Source: CAIVAT01 sp037133475
GTDB taxonomy: Bacteria; Bacteroidota; Bacteroidia; Bacteroidales; FEN-979
NCBI GenBank assembly: GCA_037133475.1
Contig: JBAXOB010000002.1
Coordinates: 148,171-212,170 of the forward strand
Length of the DNA stretch: 64,000 bases
Direction: 5' to 3'
Part shown: positions 36,981 to 45,517 of the stretch, one piece after another
Position numbering within the stretch: position 1 is the first letter of the stretch
How the letters are laid out: each line of letters begins with the position of its first letter
Made by a program: the position numbers and the translations under genes
Notes under the pieces: model-generated
Seen by the model: only the letters and a program-made list of their open reading frames with translations
Databases searched by the model: none
What the model was told of the DNA's origin: nothing

Positions 36981-38479
36981 TGACGGATCAGCAGGTTATT
37001 CCTGTAAATAATGGAGTTGTCCTTCTTTACCATGATAATGTAGTTGCCGTCGGGGAGTGTTGACGAATTCAAATCAACGGTCTCATTGCCTTTCACCTCA
37101 GCAACAGGCTGATTCAGCATCCGGTTCCCAACGAAATCAACGATCTCAAGTTCAATCCCGGTTTCAGACCATTCCCCGAACTGAACATGAAGCAGGTTAC
37201 TGCCTGGGTTCGGGAATACCTTGATCGATCCGAAGGTGGTACCGACCGGCGTCGGGTTCGGCCCGTTGATGGTGAAATTGTTGTCGCTGAAGTCGGACAG
37301 GGGAGCTGACCCGGTATTGGAAACAGCCAGGACCCTGACCTTATAGTCATTTCCTGATGGTAATGTTGCCGGAATAGCCCAGTAACAGGAGCCGGTGCTG
37401 GGGGTCGAGGCGTTGATAAGGGAATAATAGGCGCCTCCTTTCCAGAGTTCAATCCGTACATTCCAGGTGATATTATCCAGCCAGGTGATTATCCGGGTGG
37501 TTCCTTTCAGCCATGTTTCCCCCCCGTTGGGTGACGTGACGATGATGAAACTTCCCTGCAGGATGGAAAAGTTATTGTCGCTGAAGTCGTAACTGGCCGA
37601 GGAGCTCAGGCCAATGACCTTGATCTTGTAGTCGTTCCCCGTTCCCACGGTTGCCGGGATCACCCAGTTGAAGGGGCCAGCCGTTGAATTGCAGATGACC
37701 GAGTTGAGCGCCCCGCCCTTCCACAGTTCAATCCTGACATATTCAGCAGTGGCATCAATCCAGGTGATGGGATAAGTGCCCCCAACATACCACATTTCTC
37801 CGCCATTGGGAGAGATGACCGTAAGGGGGGTGGTGCCGATTGAGAAGTTCGCGTCGCTGAAATCAAATACCGTGCTGGTCGTGCCGGCCACCGTATTGAC
37901 ACTCATGATCTTGATCTTGTAATCGTTCCCGGAAACGGTAGCGGCCGGTATGGCCCAGGTAAAAGATCCGTTTGAAGGGGTTGATGGAGTGATCAGCAGG
38001 TTAAACACGCCACCCTTCCATAGTTCAATGCGAACATTATCGCAGATATTGCCTGTCCAGGTGATCAGGTGAGTCGATGCTTTCTGCCAAACCTCGCCGC
38101 CATTGGGCGAAACCACGGTGAGGGTGCCTCCGTTGATGGAAAAGTTGCCGTCGCTGAAATCATACCCTGTCGCTGAACTGGCAAGCAGGGATATCTTGAC
38201 CTTATAGGTACTGGCAGGTATCAGGCTGACCGGCGGGATCCAGGTATAGGAGGTCATGGAGGCAGGTACCTGGCTGCAGATGGTCATGCAAAAGGCATTG
38301 TCCTTGTATAATTCGATTTTCAATGCACCTGCGGTATTGCTTGATATCCACGTGATGGCATAGGGGCATCCGATGGTCCAGTTTTCGCCGCCGTTGGGGG
38401 ATACCACGGTTACCAGGCTGGAACTGAAGGCCGGAATCGAAAGAAGGGCAATCAACAGAGAAAGTATTAACTTTTTCAT
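36977..38479 (-). CDS. Secreted protein with four Ser/Thr-type Ig-like repeats and T9SS domain
   Basis: 500 residues from MKKLILSLLIALLSIPAFS, the start of the signal peptide (a Met seven codons upstream also exists). Four tandem modules of about 98-105 residues follow, each beginning with a variant of VVSPNGGExW, containing ITW and VRIELWKGG, and ending NDYKIKI...DFSDxNFSI. These match the Kre9/Knh1-like 'Ser-Thr-rich GPI-anchored' Ig-like domain. The last about 80 residues (IKVFPNPGSNLLHVQFGEW ... LPDGNYIIMVKKD) form a T9SS sorting domain. It should be a surface adhesin or structural protein. Confidence 0.88.
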   Translation of the reverse strand: MKKLILSLLIALLSIPAFSSSLVTVVSPNGGENWTIGCPYAITWISSNTAGALKIELYKDNAFCMTICSQVPASMTSYTWIPPVSLIPASTYKVKISLLASSATGYDFSDGNFSINGGTLTVVSPNGGEVWQKASTHLITWTGNICDNVRIELWKGGVFNLLITPSTPSNGSFTWAIPAATVSGNDYKIKIMSVNTVAGTTSTVFDFSDANFSIGTTPLTVISPNGGEMWYVGGTYPITWIDATAEYVRIELWKGGALNSVICNSTAGPFNWVIPATVGTGNDYKIKVIGLSSSASYDFSDNNFSILQGSFIIVTSPNGGETWLKGTTRIITWLDNITWNVRIELWKGGAYYSLINASTPSTGSCYWAIPATLPSGNDYKVRVLAVSNTGSAPLSDFSDNNFTINGPNPTPVGTTFGSIKVFPNPGSNLLHVQFGEWSETGIELEIVDFVGNRMLNQPVAEVKGNETVDLNSSTLPDGNYIIMVKKDNSIIYRNNLLIRH

Positions 38480-38870
38480 TTTGCAGATGGTTTTTTGCAA
38501 AGATACTGCGCGAACAGGGCGTTGTCAAGGCAATGGCAATATTTCTGCTACGAAAATCATGTCTTTTTCGGGGGAGGCAGGGGGTGGGATTTTGGGCAAT
38601 GGGAGAAGGATGACAGGAGAATGTTGCGAGGTTGTTCGTGTTGTTAGCGTTCTTTTACCACAATAGTCACAGTAGGGCACAAATGTTTTCCCTGGGGGAT
38701 TATTCCCTATTGTGTTCTATTGTGGTGAAAAATAATCAATTAACCCTCTCCCCCAGCTAAAATACTTCTACTTTACCGCACCCCACCACCGGATATCCCA
38801 CAAAATGAACTGATGAAATTCGCATCACCCGGGCCAAATATTTATTAACTTTGATAAAAATATTTTCGTT
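38480..38870. other. 391-base intergenic region with an inverted repeat
   Basis: ACCACAATAG (38657-38666) and CTATTGTGGT (38717-38726) form a 10-bp inverted repeat with a 50-base gap, flanked by T- and A-runs. The second arm also has a direct copy (CTATTGTG at 38707-38714). Related to the CACAATGACACA debris at 23795. No gene seen. Confidence 0.5.
38846..38853 (+). promoter_or_regulatory. Promoter -7 box for the SPFH gene
   Basis: TAACTTTG matches TAnnTTTG, 17 bases upstream of the ATG at 38871. The -33 region is unconvincing. Confidence 0.4.
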
Positions 38871-41168
38871 ATGGCTATCACATCTGCGCTGTTGCTGGCG
38901 GTCATCCTACTGGCTGCCATTTTTGTTATTATCTTTCTCTACAGTTCAATCCTGATTGTAGGGGGTAAGGAGATCAACGTGCTGGAACGCCGCTGGTTCG
39001 GCAAGGAGATGCCGAAGGACCGTGTCTTTGCCATGAGCAACGAGATCGGTGTCCAGGCCCGTACCAAGGGGCCGGGGCTGTACCTGCTGATCCCCTTTAT
39101 CTACAAGACCCGGAAACAGGAATTCACGGTCATCGGCAAGGATGAGATCGGTGTGGTGATCTCGGTCGACGGGAATCCCGTGCCATCGGGCAAGATCTTC
39201 GCCAGGACGGTCGACTGCAACCTGTTCCAGGATGGCGAATTGTTCCTTAAAAACGGCGGGGAAAAGGGCACCCAGATCCAGTTCCTGCCGCCGGGGATCT
39301 ACCGTATTCACCCCTTTCTTTTTAATGTCAGGATCGAGCCTGTAACCATCATCGGCGAGAACCAGATCGGGATCGTGGAATCGATCGACGGGGCGCCGAT
39401 TCCCCCGGGCCGCATCTTCGGGAAGGTTGTTGCCTGCGATCTTTACCAGGACGGCGAGGCATTTCTGAAAAACGGAGGGGAAAAGGGGCCGCAGATCAGG
39501 ACCCTGCCTCCGGGCAACTACCGTATCAACCCTCTGCTGTTCAAGGTAAAAACAGTAAATGTTACGGTGATCGACAAGGGCCAGATCGGGATCGTCACCT
39601 CCCAGGATGGCAAACAGATCAGCGGAGGGCGCCTGCTGGCGAGAACCGTTGAAGGACATAATAATTACGAGGACGGGGAAGCCTTTTTAAACAACAACGG
39701 CGAAAAAGGGCCCCAGGTTTCCATCCTGCTGCCCGGAAAATACCGTGTCAATACCGACCTTTTCAGGGTTGAGATCAAGGAGACCATCATCATCCCCGAC
39801 CAGAAGGTGGGGATCGTGGTTGCCAGGGACGGCCAGCCCCTTCCCGAAACCGAATTTGTAGCCAAGCCCATCCCCGGCCACAATAATTTCCAGGATGTCA
39901 CCAGATTCCTCGAAAACGGCGGCCAGCGCGGCCCGCAGTTCGACGTGCTGAAACCCGGAACCTATTACATCAATTCGCTGATGTTCAGCGTCGAACTCGA
40001 CAATGTGGCCGTGGTTGAGCGCGGCCAGGTGGCCGTAGTGGTGTCGAATGTCGGCATGGAGCCGCCCCATATCCACGAGATCGCCAAAAAGGTGGCTGAG
40101 GCGGAAATCACCGATATAACGCCCGAGGTGACCACCGACGAGTCAAAAAACGCTGAAACGCGCATCGACGTGGGTATTGAACGATATGTCGTACCAAAAG
40201 GATACCGAGGTATCCAGCAGGAGGTGGCCGGACCCGGCATCTATTACCTCAACCGCCGCGCCTACATCGCTTATATTGTGGATACCACCAACATCACCAT
40301 CGACTGGGATGAGGCCCAGGAAACTCGGTTTGACCCGTTGAAGGTCGTTTCGCACGACGGTTTTGAGATCAGCGTATCGGTGAAGGTCGTCATCCGGGTC
40401 CGTCCCGACCAGGCGCCTTACATGGTTGCCAAGATCGGTTCGATCCAGAACCTGATCGAGCATGTGATCCACCCCATGATCGATTCGAGTTTCCGGAACC
40501 AGGCATCGGCGACCTCGGCCATGAACTTTATGCAAAACCGCCACGAAGAGCAGCAGAAGGCCGAAGACCGCGCACGCAGGGAGCTTGAGAAGTACCACGT
40601 TGAGCTGGTTTCGGTGCTGATCTGCCAGATCCAGCTTCCCGAGAACCTGATGAAAACCCAGACGGAACGCATCATCGCGCAGCAGGAGCAGGCGATGTAC
40701 GTGGAGCAGCAGAAGGCGCAGCAAACCCGTATCGCCATGGCCAAAACCACGGCCGAAGCCGACAAGCAGGTTGACCTGGTGCAGTCGGAAATCGAGGTAA
40801 AGATTGCGGAGAACCGCAAGCAGAAAGCCATCAAGGAGGCCGAAGGCAAGGGTGAATCGACAAGGCTTGAAAAGGCGGGCGAGGCATCGGGTATTGAGTC
40901 GATCGGCAAGGCCAAGGGGGTGGCTATCCTCGCGGAGGGCACCGCCACGGCGGAGGCTTACGAGAAACAACGCCAGGCGATCGGCCAGGAGGGGGTTATT
41001 GCCGTGCAGGTTGCCGAGAAGCTGGCCACCGGCAATGTCAAGGTGGTTCCCGACACCCTGGTTACCAGCGGCGACGGGGGAAGCGGCGGACTAGGCCAGC
41101 TCCTGGGCGCCTTCCTGACAAAAAAGATCGTGGAGCCGGCCGAGAAGAAAAACCAGACATCCGTTTAA
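38871..41168 (+). CDS. SPFH/band-7 (flotillin-like) protein with four extra tandem repeats
   Basis: 765 residues. One N-terminal membrane span (about 5-30). Then four tandem repeats of about 74 residues (about 85-155, 156-228, 229-302, 303-377) with the pattern (K/Q)IGIVxSxDGxPxPxGRIFAK, QDGEAFLKNGGEKGPQ, LPPGxYRINPLLFxV. The SPFH domain follows (about 430-590; GYRGIQQEVAGPGIYYLN, FEISVSVKVVIRVRP), then a long Ala/Glu/Gln/Lys-rich coiled coil (about 560-720) and a Gly-rich C terminus. SPFH proteins oligomerise into membrane scaffolds. Repeats, then SPFH, then coiled coil is the same order as the eukaryotic major vault protein; homology is not claimed. A TonB-C gene follows after four bases. 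Confidence 0.87.
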   Translation: MAITSALLLAVILLAAIFVIIFLYSSILIVGGKEINVLERRWFGKEMPKDRVFAMSNEIGVQARTKGPGLYLLIPFIYKTRKQEFTVIGKDEIGVVISVDGNPVPSGKIFARTVDCNLFQDGELFLKNGGEKGTQIQFLPPGIYRIHPFLFNVRIEPVTIIGENQIGIVESIDGAPIPPGRIFGKVVACDLYQDGEAFLKNGGEKGPQIRTLPPGNYRINPLLFKVKTVNVTVIDKGQIGIVTSQDGKQISGGRLLARTVEGHNNYEDGEAFLNNNGEKGPQVSILLPGKYRVNTDLFRVEIKETIIIPDQKVGIVVARDGQPLPETEFVAKPIPGHNNFQDVTRFLENGGQRGPQFDVLKPGTYYINSLMFSVELDNVAVVERGQVAVVVSNVGMEPPHIHEIAKKVAEAEITDITPEVTTDESKNAETRIDVGIERYVVPKGYRGIQQEVAGPGIYYLNRRAYIAYIVDTTNITIDWDEAQETRFDPLKVVSHDGFEISVSVKVVIRVRPDQAPYMVAKIGSIQNLIEHVIHPMIDSSFRNQASATSAMNFMQNRHEEQQKAEDRARRELEKYHVELVSVLICQIQLPENLMKTQTERIIAQQEQAMYVEQQKAQQTRIAMAKTTAEADKQVDLVQSEIEVKIAENRKQKAIKEAEGKGESTRLEKAGEASGIESIGKAKGVAILAEGTATAEAYEKQRQAIGQEGVIAVQVAEKLATGNVKVVPDTLVTSGDGGSGGLGQLLGAFLTKKIVEPAEKKNQTSV

Positions 41169-41172
41169 CGAA

Positions 41173-41592
41173 ATGGCAGGCTACCAAAAGAAGAGACAAT
41201 TCCTGAACACGCCGAAATTCCCGGGTGGCAGCGAGGCTTTCAAGGCATTTATCGCCGAAAACGTTCAATACCCCCAGGCTGCGCTGGCAGCTGGCGTTGA
41301 AGGTTCCGTCGTTGTCGAATACGACATCCTTGACACCGGGGAGGTGAAAAACCCGCATATCCTCAAGGGTTTGGGCCATGGCTGCGACGAGGAGGCCCTC
41401 CGGGTGATCGGGCTGCTGCAGTTCGAGCGGGTTAAAAACAGGGGGCTGAGGGTGAAGATGACCACCAAAACCAGTATCAACTTCAAACTGCCCGGTGGAA
41501 TCAGGTTCACCTATACGGAAACTGCCGCGAAGGCACCGGAGGCGCCGGAGGAGCAGAAGCAGGTGATCTATGAGTATACGGTAAATCTTTAG
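41173..41592 (+). CDS. TonB C-terminal domain protein without membrane anchor
   Basis: 139 residues. The stretch FPGGSEAFKAFIAENVQYPQAALAAGVEGSVVVEYDILDTGEVKNPHILKGLGHGCDEEALRVI is a complete TonB_C domain of the kind found in energy-transducing TonB. Unlike TonB proteins it has no N-terminal hydrophobic span and no Pro-rich linker, and no signal peptide is predicted. The C terminus is Ala/Pro/Glu-rich. The gene starts four bases after the SPFH gene and is presumably co-transcribed. The domain may act as an assembly module in the cytoplasm or with the SPFH protein; function unknown. Confidence 0.85.
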   Translation: MAGYQKKRQFLNTPKFPGGSEAFKAFIAENVQYPQAALAAGVEGSVVVEYDILDTGEVKNPHILKGLGHGCDEEALRVIGLLQFERVKNRGLRVKMTTKTSINFKLPGGIRFTYTETAAKAPEAPEEQKQVIYEYTVNL

Positions 41593-41650
41593 CCCGTGGA
41601 TTTGTAAACCAACGGGCTGGCAAAAGGGCAACCCGGGTTTGAAAAATGTG

Positions 41651-41658
41651 TAATTTTG
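41651..41658 (+). promoter_or_regulatory. Promoter -7 box for the outer-membrane barrel gene
   Basis: TAATTTTG, 25 bases upstream of the ATG at 41684. No TTTG at 19 bases. A short hairpin (AGCCCGT/ACGGGCT, 41591-41618) lies just before, probably at the end of the previous message. Confidence 0.45.
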
Positions 41659-41683
41659 CGGTTCTAAAAACAAACCCATAAAG

Positions 41684-42622
41684 ATGAAGGTGATCCGGAT
41701 CATTCCTGTTTTTTTCCTGTTGCTGTTTCTGAGTGTTGCACTTCCCTCCCATGCCCAGAAAAGGGAGCCGCAGAAAAATGTCAAGGCCAAGATGAAAAAC
41801 GGCAAGGAGGACCCGTGGGCCGATTACCAGGAGGAGAAGGATTCGATAAGCCGGTGGGCTTTCGGGATCAATTTCGGCGGGTATTTCCCCAATAAATACT
41901 CGGCAAACTATTATAACGGCACTCCCGGGAATGTCAATACGCTGGATTACATCATGACCAACATCTGGTGGTACCGTGAGATCAAGCTGGCCCTGAATGC
42001 CGCCGACACGGTGGTCGTGCTGGGTTATCCCACCAACATGCATTACCAGGTTGCCATAACGGCAGGTATCTTCCTCAGGTACAATATAAGCAGGAAAAGC
42101 GGGATATTTCTGCAGGCCGACTACGTCCTGCTGAAGGCCGAGGATGTGGTTACCATGCAGGTCGACCCGAAAAACTATCTTGTCCTCCCCGATATCCGCC
42201 AGATCCCGATCGCCGGCCGCGAGGAACGGGCTATTCTTGACCTGGGCTACCAACGGTCATTCCCGTTGAAGTCAAAGATCTACTTTTTTGTAAACGGGGG
42301 GGTGCTCATGTGCTATACCCATGTCAAAAAAACAGTGCTCTCCGTGAATGGCAAAGAATACAACCTGATCAATATCTATGGATCCCAGGGATACCAGCAG
42401 GGGGTCAATAACCAGGAGCTCAGCACCACCCAGTATGGCATCGGCTTCGGCGGCATCCTGGGCGGAGGAGTGGGCATGCCGGTATCCGACAAATTTGGCC
42501 TTGAACCGGGGGTGAGCGTACAGTACTACCCTGTGAACCTTTCGGGATACCCTGCCTTCAAACCCTGCTTCAGCATCTATTTAAGGATCCTGCTGGGATT
42601 CAGCCACGGGAAGGTGGCATAA
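41684..42622 (+). CDS. Predicted outer-membrane beta-barrel protein
   Basis: 312 residues. Signal peptide (MKVIRIIPVFFLLLFLSVALPSHAQ), a charged linker (KREPQKNVKAKMKNGKEDPW), then alternating hydrophobic strands rich in aromatic residues: RWAFGINFGGYFPN, YQVAITAGIFLRYNI, SGIFLQADYVLLKAED, KIYFFVNGGVLMCYTHV, YGIGFGGILGGGVGMPV, FGLEPGVSVQYYPV and FKPCFSIYLRILLGF. This is the PorT/outer-membrane-protein-beta-barrel style common in Bacteroidota. No ligand or partner can be assigned. Confidence 0.75.
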   Translation: MKVIRIIPVFFLLLFLSVALPSHAQKREPQKNVKAKMKNGKEDPWADYQEEKDSISRWAFGINFGGYFPNKYSANYYNGTPGNVNTLDYIMTNIWWYREIKLALNAADTVVVLGYPTNMHYQVAITAGIFLRYNISRKSGIFLQADYVLLKAEDVVTMQVDPKNYLVLPDIRQIPIAGREERAILDLGYQRSFPLKSKIYFFVNGGVLMCYTHVKKTVLSVNGKEYNLINIYGSQGYQQGVNNQELSTTQYGIGFGGILGGGVGMPVSDKFGLEPGVSVQYYPVNLSGYPAFKPCFSIYLRILLGFSHGKVA

Positions 42623-42651
42623 ACACCGGTACCAACTATCAGTTTATGTGA

Positions 42652-43287
42652 TTAGCGGATGTCGCCGAGATAAACCTTCCAGATCCTGAGGGTATCCTTC
42701 CCGAATATTTTGCTGTGTTTGCATACATAGATATCCACCTCCCTTTCATCACATTTTCCGGGAATTTCCCTGCCTTCAATCTGTTTGCCATGCAGGCAAA
42801 AGGCCAGTTTTCCCGAACACAGGGTGTCGCTTTCCTGGTGTAGCGCCTGTTTCACCCTTACTGAATCGAAGGTCAGCGGGGCGATTCCAGCCCTGTTTTT
42901 ATTTATAATCCCAAGAAAAGTTTCCAGATCGCAGCCTTTCCGGCCCCGGAGGAGGGAAAGGGGAAGCTCTATATGTGCATCAGGGATAAACAAACCCCCG
43001 ATCAGCTCACAGGTTTTGCTTTTAAAGGCCTGATCCGCCGTGGTATCCGAGATTATCTTAAAATAATCGGAAAGGTCTGAGAGTTTATACTTTGCCGTGT
43101 TTTCGAATGCCTTGAGAGAGGCCTGTGATAAACTGTCGGAAGAAAAAACGGAGGCTATGCTGTCGTGAGCCTTGTGTTCACGGGCCATCTCCAGCGCCGC
43201 TTCATCCGATTTCGCTTCATTGCAGCTCTTCCCGCAGGTGACCAGGTAGACCAGGATGATGGCCGATAACTGAAAGATCCGTTTCAT
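42652..43287 (-). CDS. Hypothetical lipoprotein
   Basis: 211 residues. MKRIFQLSAIILVYLVTC fits a lipoprotein signal with LVTC as lipobox (Cys18). The mature part contains eight or more Cys (CNEAKSDE, KTCELIGG, RKGCDLETF, DTLCSGKLAFCLHGK, GKCDEREVDIYVCKH), unusual for Bacteroidota lipoproteins and suggesting disulfides. I do not recognise a family. Its ATG overlaps the TGA of the upstream 311-residue gene (ATGA), so the two are a coupled pair. Confidence 0.65.
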   Translation of the reverse strand: MKRIFQLSAIILVYLVTCGKSCNEAKSDEAALEMAREHKAHDSIASVFSSDSLSQASLKAFENTAKYKLSDLSDYFKIISDTTADQAFKSKTCELIGGLFIPDAHIELPLSLLRGRKGCDLETFLGIINKNRAGIAPLTFDSVRVKQALHQESDTLCSGKLAFCLHGKQIEGREIPGKCDEREVDIYVCKHSKIFGKDTLRIWKVYLGDIR

Positions 43288-44219
43288 TTAGTGGCTTTTT
43301 TAACCCTGAATTTGAGTACCGAGATTTTTTCCTCCCTGAGCCGGGTTTCGAGGATCTCTATATTTTTCAGGCTGCCGGTCGGGATCGTGAGCTTATCGAT
43401 AAATTCCCGTTTGTTCAGCAACTCCATGCCGGTGGCCTCCCTGTCGTGATAAACCTGGTAAATCAGGGCATCTTCACAGATAATAATCTCCAGCCGGCTC
43501 CTGCGCTTTTCCCAGTCGGCAACCTTCATCTCCGAAAAGAGGTGGATCATCAGGGCATAATCATTGGGGTGGAGGCTGATGACCTCGTGATGACCCAGCT
43601 TGGTTAACACACGGGTGATGGTGTCGGTTTTGTAATAGGGTGAAGAAACCACCATGCGGATCCTGCTTTTATCCGTTTTCAGCTGAAAGCAACCCCCGGG
43701 GCTGCAGTAACTGGTAACCGGCGACTCATTCTCCAGCAGCAGCCTGATTTCAACCTTGCCGTTGGTTACCGGCTCCCGGGTGTCGGCATCAAAAAAACAA
43801 AACTGGTACTCCTGGGTGTTAAAGAGCCTGAAAAGCCCATAGAAAGCACACAGCACGACCACCACCAACAGGGGGATGATTATGAAATAACGGTCGGCCG
43901 ATGTTGCCGGGGGGGCAGCAGGAAGGATCTCCCGGTTCTGATAAATAAAATCGTCCCAGTTTGTATACCCGGCAAACCTGCTTAAAAAATTCAGCATGTC
44001 GATCCTCGGCAGCGAGTCGCGGGTTGCCTTCATATGGGTATAAAACCACTTCTCGCTGATGTTCGCATTGACCCTGCGCAGCAACTCCTCCTGGAAGTCG
44101 GTAATCTCCTGTCCCTTCCAGTCGGCAATGGATGGATTGATCCCCGGGTAAGACTGTTTCATGGTCTCCACGATCTTCATTTTCAACATCTCAAAATATT
44201 TCTGATCGTTTCGCGACAA
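43284..44219 (-). CDS. Single-span membrane protein, cytoplasmic N-terminal plus periplasmic domain
   Basis: 311 residues. The N-terminal about 105 residues (YFEMLKMKIVETMKQSYPGINPSIADWKGQEITDFQEEL, EKWFYTHMKATRDSLPRIDMLNFLSRFAGYTNWDDFIY) form a helical unit found fused to different partners in Bacteroidota. One membrane span follows (about 110-130, IIIPLLVVVVLCAFYGLF), then an extracytoplasmic region with DADTREPVTNGKVEIRLL, resembling a carboxypeptidase-regulatory beta-sandwich. The layout suggests trans-membrane signalling or anchoring. It is coupled to the downstream lipoprotein gene. Confidence 0.7.
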   Translation of the reverse strand: MSRNDQKYFEMLKMKIVETMKQSYPGINPSIADWKGQEITDFQEELLRRVNANISEKWFYTHMKATRDSLPRIDMLNFLSRFAGYTNWDDFIYQNREILPAAPPATSADRYFIIIPLLVVVVLCAFYGLFRLFNTQEYQFCFFDADTREPVTNGKVEIRLLLENESPVTSYCSPGGCFQLKTDKSRIRMVVSSPYYKTDTITRVLTKLGHHEVISLHPNDYALMIHLFSEMKVADWEKRRSRLEIIICEDALIYQVYHDREATGMELLNKREFIDKLTIPTGSLKNIEILETRLREEKISVLKFRVKKATK

Positions 44220-44254
44220 AGTTGATGGTTTTTTGTTTTTCCTGCTGGCAGAAC

Positions 44255-44286
44255 CCTTGTAAAGAGTTTACAAACGTTTTACAAGG
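44255..44286. promoter_or_regulatory. Palindromic cluster, possible operator
   Basis: TTGTAAA-GAG-TTTACAA (44257-44273) is a perfect 7+7 palindrome. A third half-site, TTTACAAGG (44278-44286), pairs with CCTTGTAAA (44255-44263). It sits in the divergent gap between the genes at 44219 and 44412, close to the former's start, where a repressor or regulator could bind. Confidence 0.45.
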
Positions 44287-44411
44287 TTGTTTCAACCCAT
44301 CACCGGCAGGGCTGGCCTACTTTCGCAACCAGGTTCTCAACCGGGAATCATCCCCAAATTTATAAAAAAGAAGATCATATATTCATCAATTTAAAAAAAG
44401 GAGGCGTTACA

Positions 44412-44993
44412 ATGAACAGAAAAATTACTGCAATTTACAGCATCGCCCGAATCGTATTCCTGGCTATCGCCATGGTTGCATCGGCCGAAAGTTTTGCCCA
44501 GAAAAAGACCGCTGCAATGCGCATCGGCACCTTTGATTCCAGGATCATCACCTTTGCCTGGTCCAGAACTGACTTTTTAAAACAACAAATGATCAGGATC
44601 AGCCAGCAGAGTGATTCGGCAACAAAGGCCCATGATACTGCCAAGCTGAAGGAGGTTTCGGTCGGAGCCATATCGTTCCAGCACCTGCTTCACCTGATGG
44701 TTTTCAGCAACGGATCTGCTGCCTGGATCATGTCGCTGATCAAAGACAAACTCCCCGAACTGGCCCGTGCTGAAGGGGTAAGCGTGATCCTCAGCAAATG
44801 GGAAGTGACCTTCAGCGATCCATCGGTCGAGATCGTTGATCTTACCGCCAAGGTAGCCCAGCTGTTCAACCCCGGTGAAAACATCGACAAAATGGCGGCG
44901 GAGATAAGCAAACAGGAACCGATTCCCCTGCGGGAGTTTTCCATTGAAAATGAGATGCTCGACGGGTATTGCGCCCGATTTGGCAAAAAATAA
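44412..44993 (+). CDS. Periplasmic protein of unknown function
   Basis: 193 residues. A signal peptide (residues 1-29, IVFLAIAMVASAESFAQ) is followed by KKTAAMRIGTFDSRIITFAWSRTDFLKQQ and a mixed helical region (HDTAKLKEVSVGAISFQHLLHLMVF, LIKDKLPELARAEGVSVILSKWEV). The start FDSRIITFAW and the segment VSVILSKWEV weakly recall OmpH/Skp-like chaperones, but length and pattern do not settle it. The next gene follows 32 bases later with its own -7 box. Confidence 0.65.
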   Translation: MNRKITAIYSIARIVFLAIAMVASAESFAQKKTAAMRIGTFDSRIITFAWSRTDFLKQQMIRISQQSDSATKAHDTAKLKEVSVGAISFQHLLHLMVFSNGSAAWIMSLIKDKLPELARAEGVSVILSKWEVTFSDPSVEIVDLTAKVAQLFNPGENIDKMAAEISKQEPIPLREFSIENEMLDGYCARFGKK

Positions 44994-44996
44994 TAT

Positions 44997-45004
44997 TATC
45001 TTTG
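44997..45004 (+). promoter_or_regulatory. Promoter -7 box for the 134-residue membrane protein
   Basis: TATCTTTG, an exact TAnnTTTG match four bases after the upstream stop codon and 21 bases before the ATG at 45026. Confidence 0.45.
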
Positions 45005-45025
45005 ATAACCCAAAAAAAACAGATT

Positions 45026-45430
45026 ATGATAGAACATGTTCATACCCACATTACATCGGAGTTGCAGCAAAACACACGCACCGACACCATCTTCATCCTT
45101 ACCTCCATCCTGTTGAACCTGATCACCCTGGCAATCAATTCGGGGATGGCGGAAAAATCGCGGACCGGGAATGCCACCCTGGCCGTAATGTTTATGTTTG
45201 TGCTCCTGCTCGTCCTGGTTAACATCGTGGTCATCATCGGGCTTCTGAAAGGAAGGCAAACCAGAACCAAACTGGTAAAGGGGCTCATCTCCATGTACAA
45301 GGATCAGAATGTTGACAAATATTACGACGAATCATTGCTTGTCAACTACAATGTCAGGTACAACCTGTTCATCATGGTGGTGATCTGCACCGGCGTAATC
45401 GCAACCGTGGTGCCCTTTATCCTGCGATAA
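45026..45430 (+). CDS. Small membrane protein with three predicted spans
   Basis: 134 residues from MIEHVHTHITSELQQNTRTD; the open frame extends 19 codons further upstream but the -7 box at 44997 places the transcript start inside that extension. Hydrophobic spans lie at about 21-40, 54-76 and 112-132, and a charged loop (KGRQTRTKLVKGLISMYKDQNVDKYYDESLL) lies between the second and third. No family recognised. A strong hairpin terminator follows. Confidence 0.7.
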   Translation: MIEHVHTHITSELQQNTRTDTIFILTSILLNLITLAINSGMAEKSRTGNATLAVMFMFVLLLVLVNIVVIIGLLKGRQTRTKLVKGLISMYKDQNVDKYYDESLLVNYNVRYNLFIMVVICTGVIATVVPFILR

Positions 45431-45438
45431 GCATTTTT

Positions 45439-45490
45439 ATCCGCCAGGCAATTTGTATCATCTGCTGATTTGCCTGGCGGATATTTTTTT
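45439..45490 (+). terminator. Rho-independent terminator
   Basis: ATCCGCCAGGCAA (45439-45451) pairs with TTGCCTGGCGGAT (45470-45482) across an 18-base loop and is followed by a T-run (to 45490), nine bases after the stop at 45430. Confidence 0.8.
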
Positions 45491-45517
45491 CAGTGACCCC
45501 TTAAAAAAAAATCCTCT

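Noticed and set aside
38657..38726. Inverted repeat ACCACAATAG/CTATTGTGGT as an insertion-sequence end pair
   Set aside because: Only 50 bases lie between the arms, with no transposase; more likely repeat debris.
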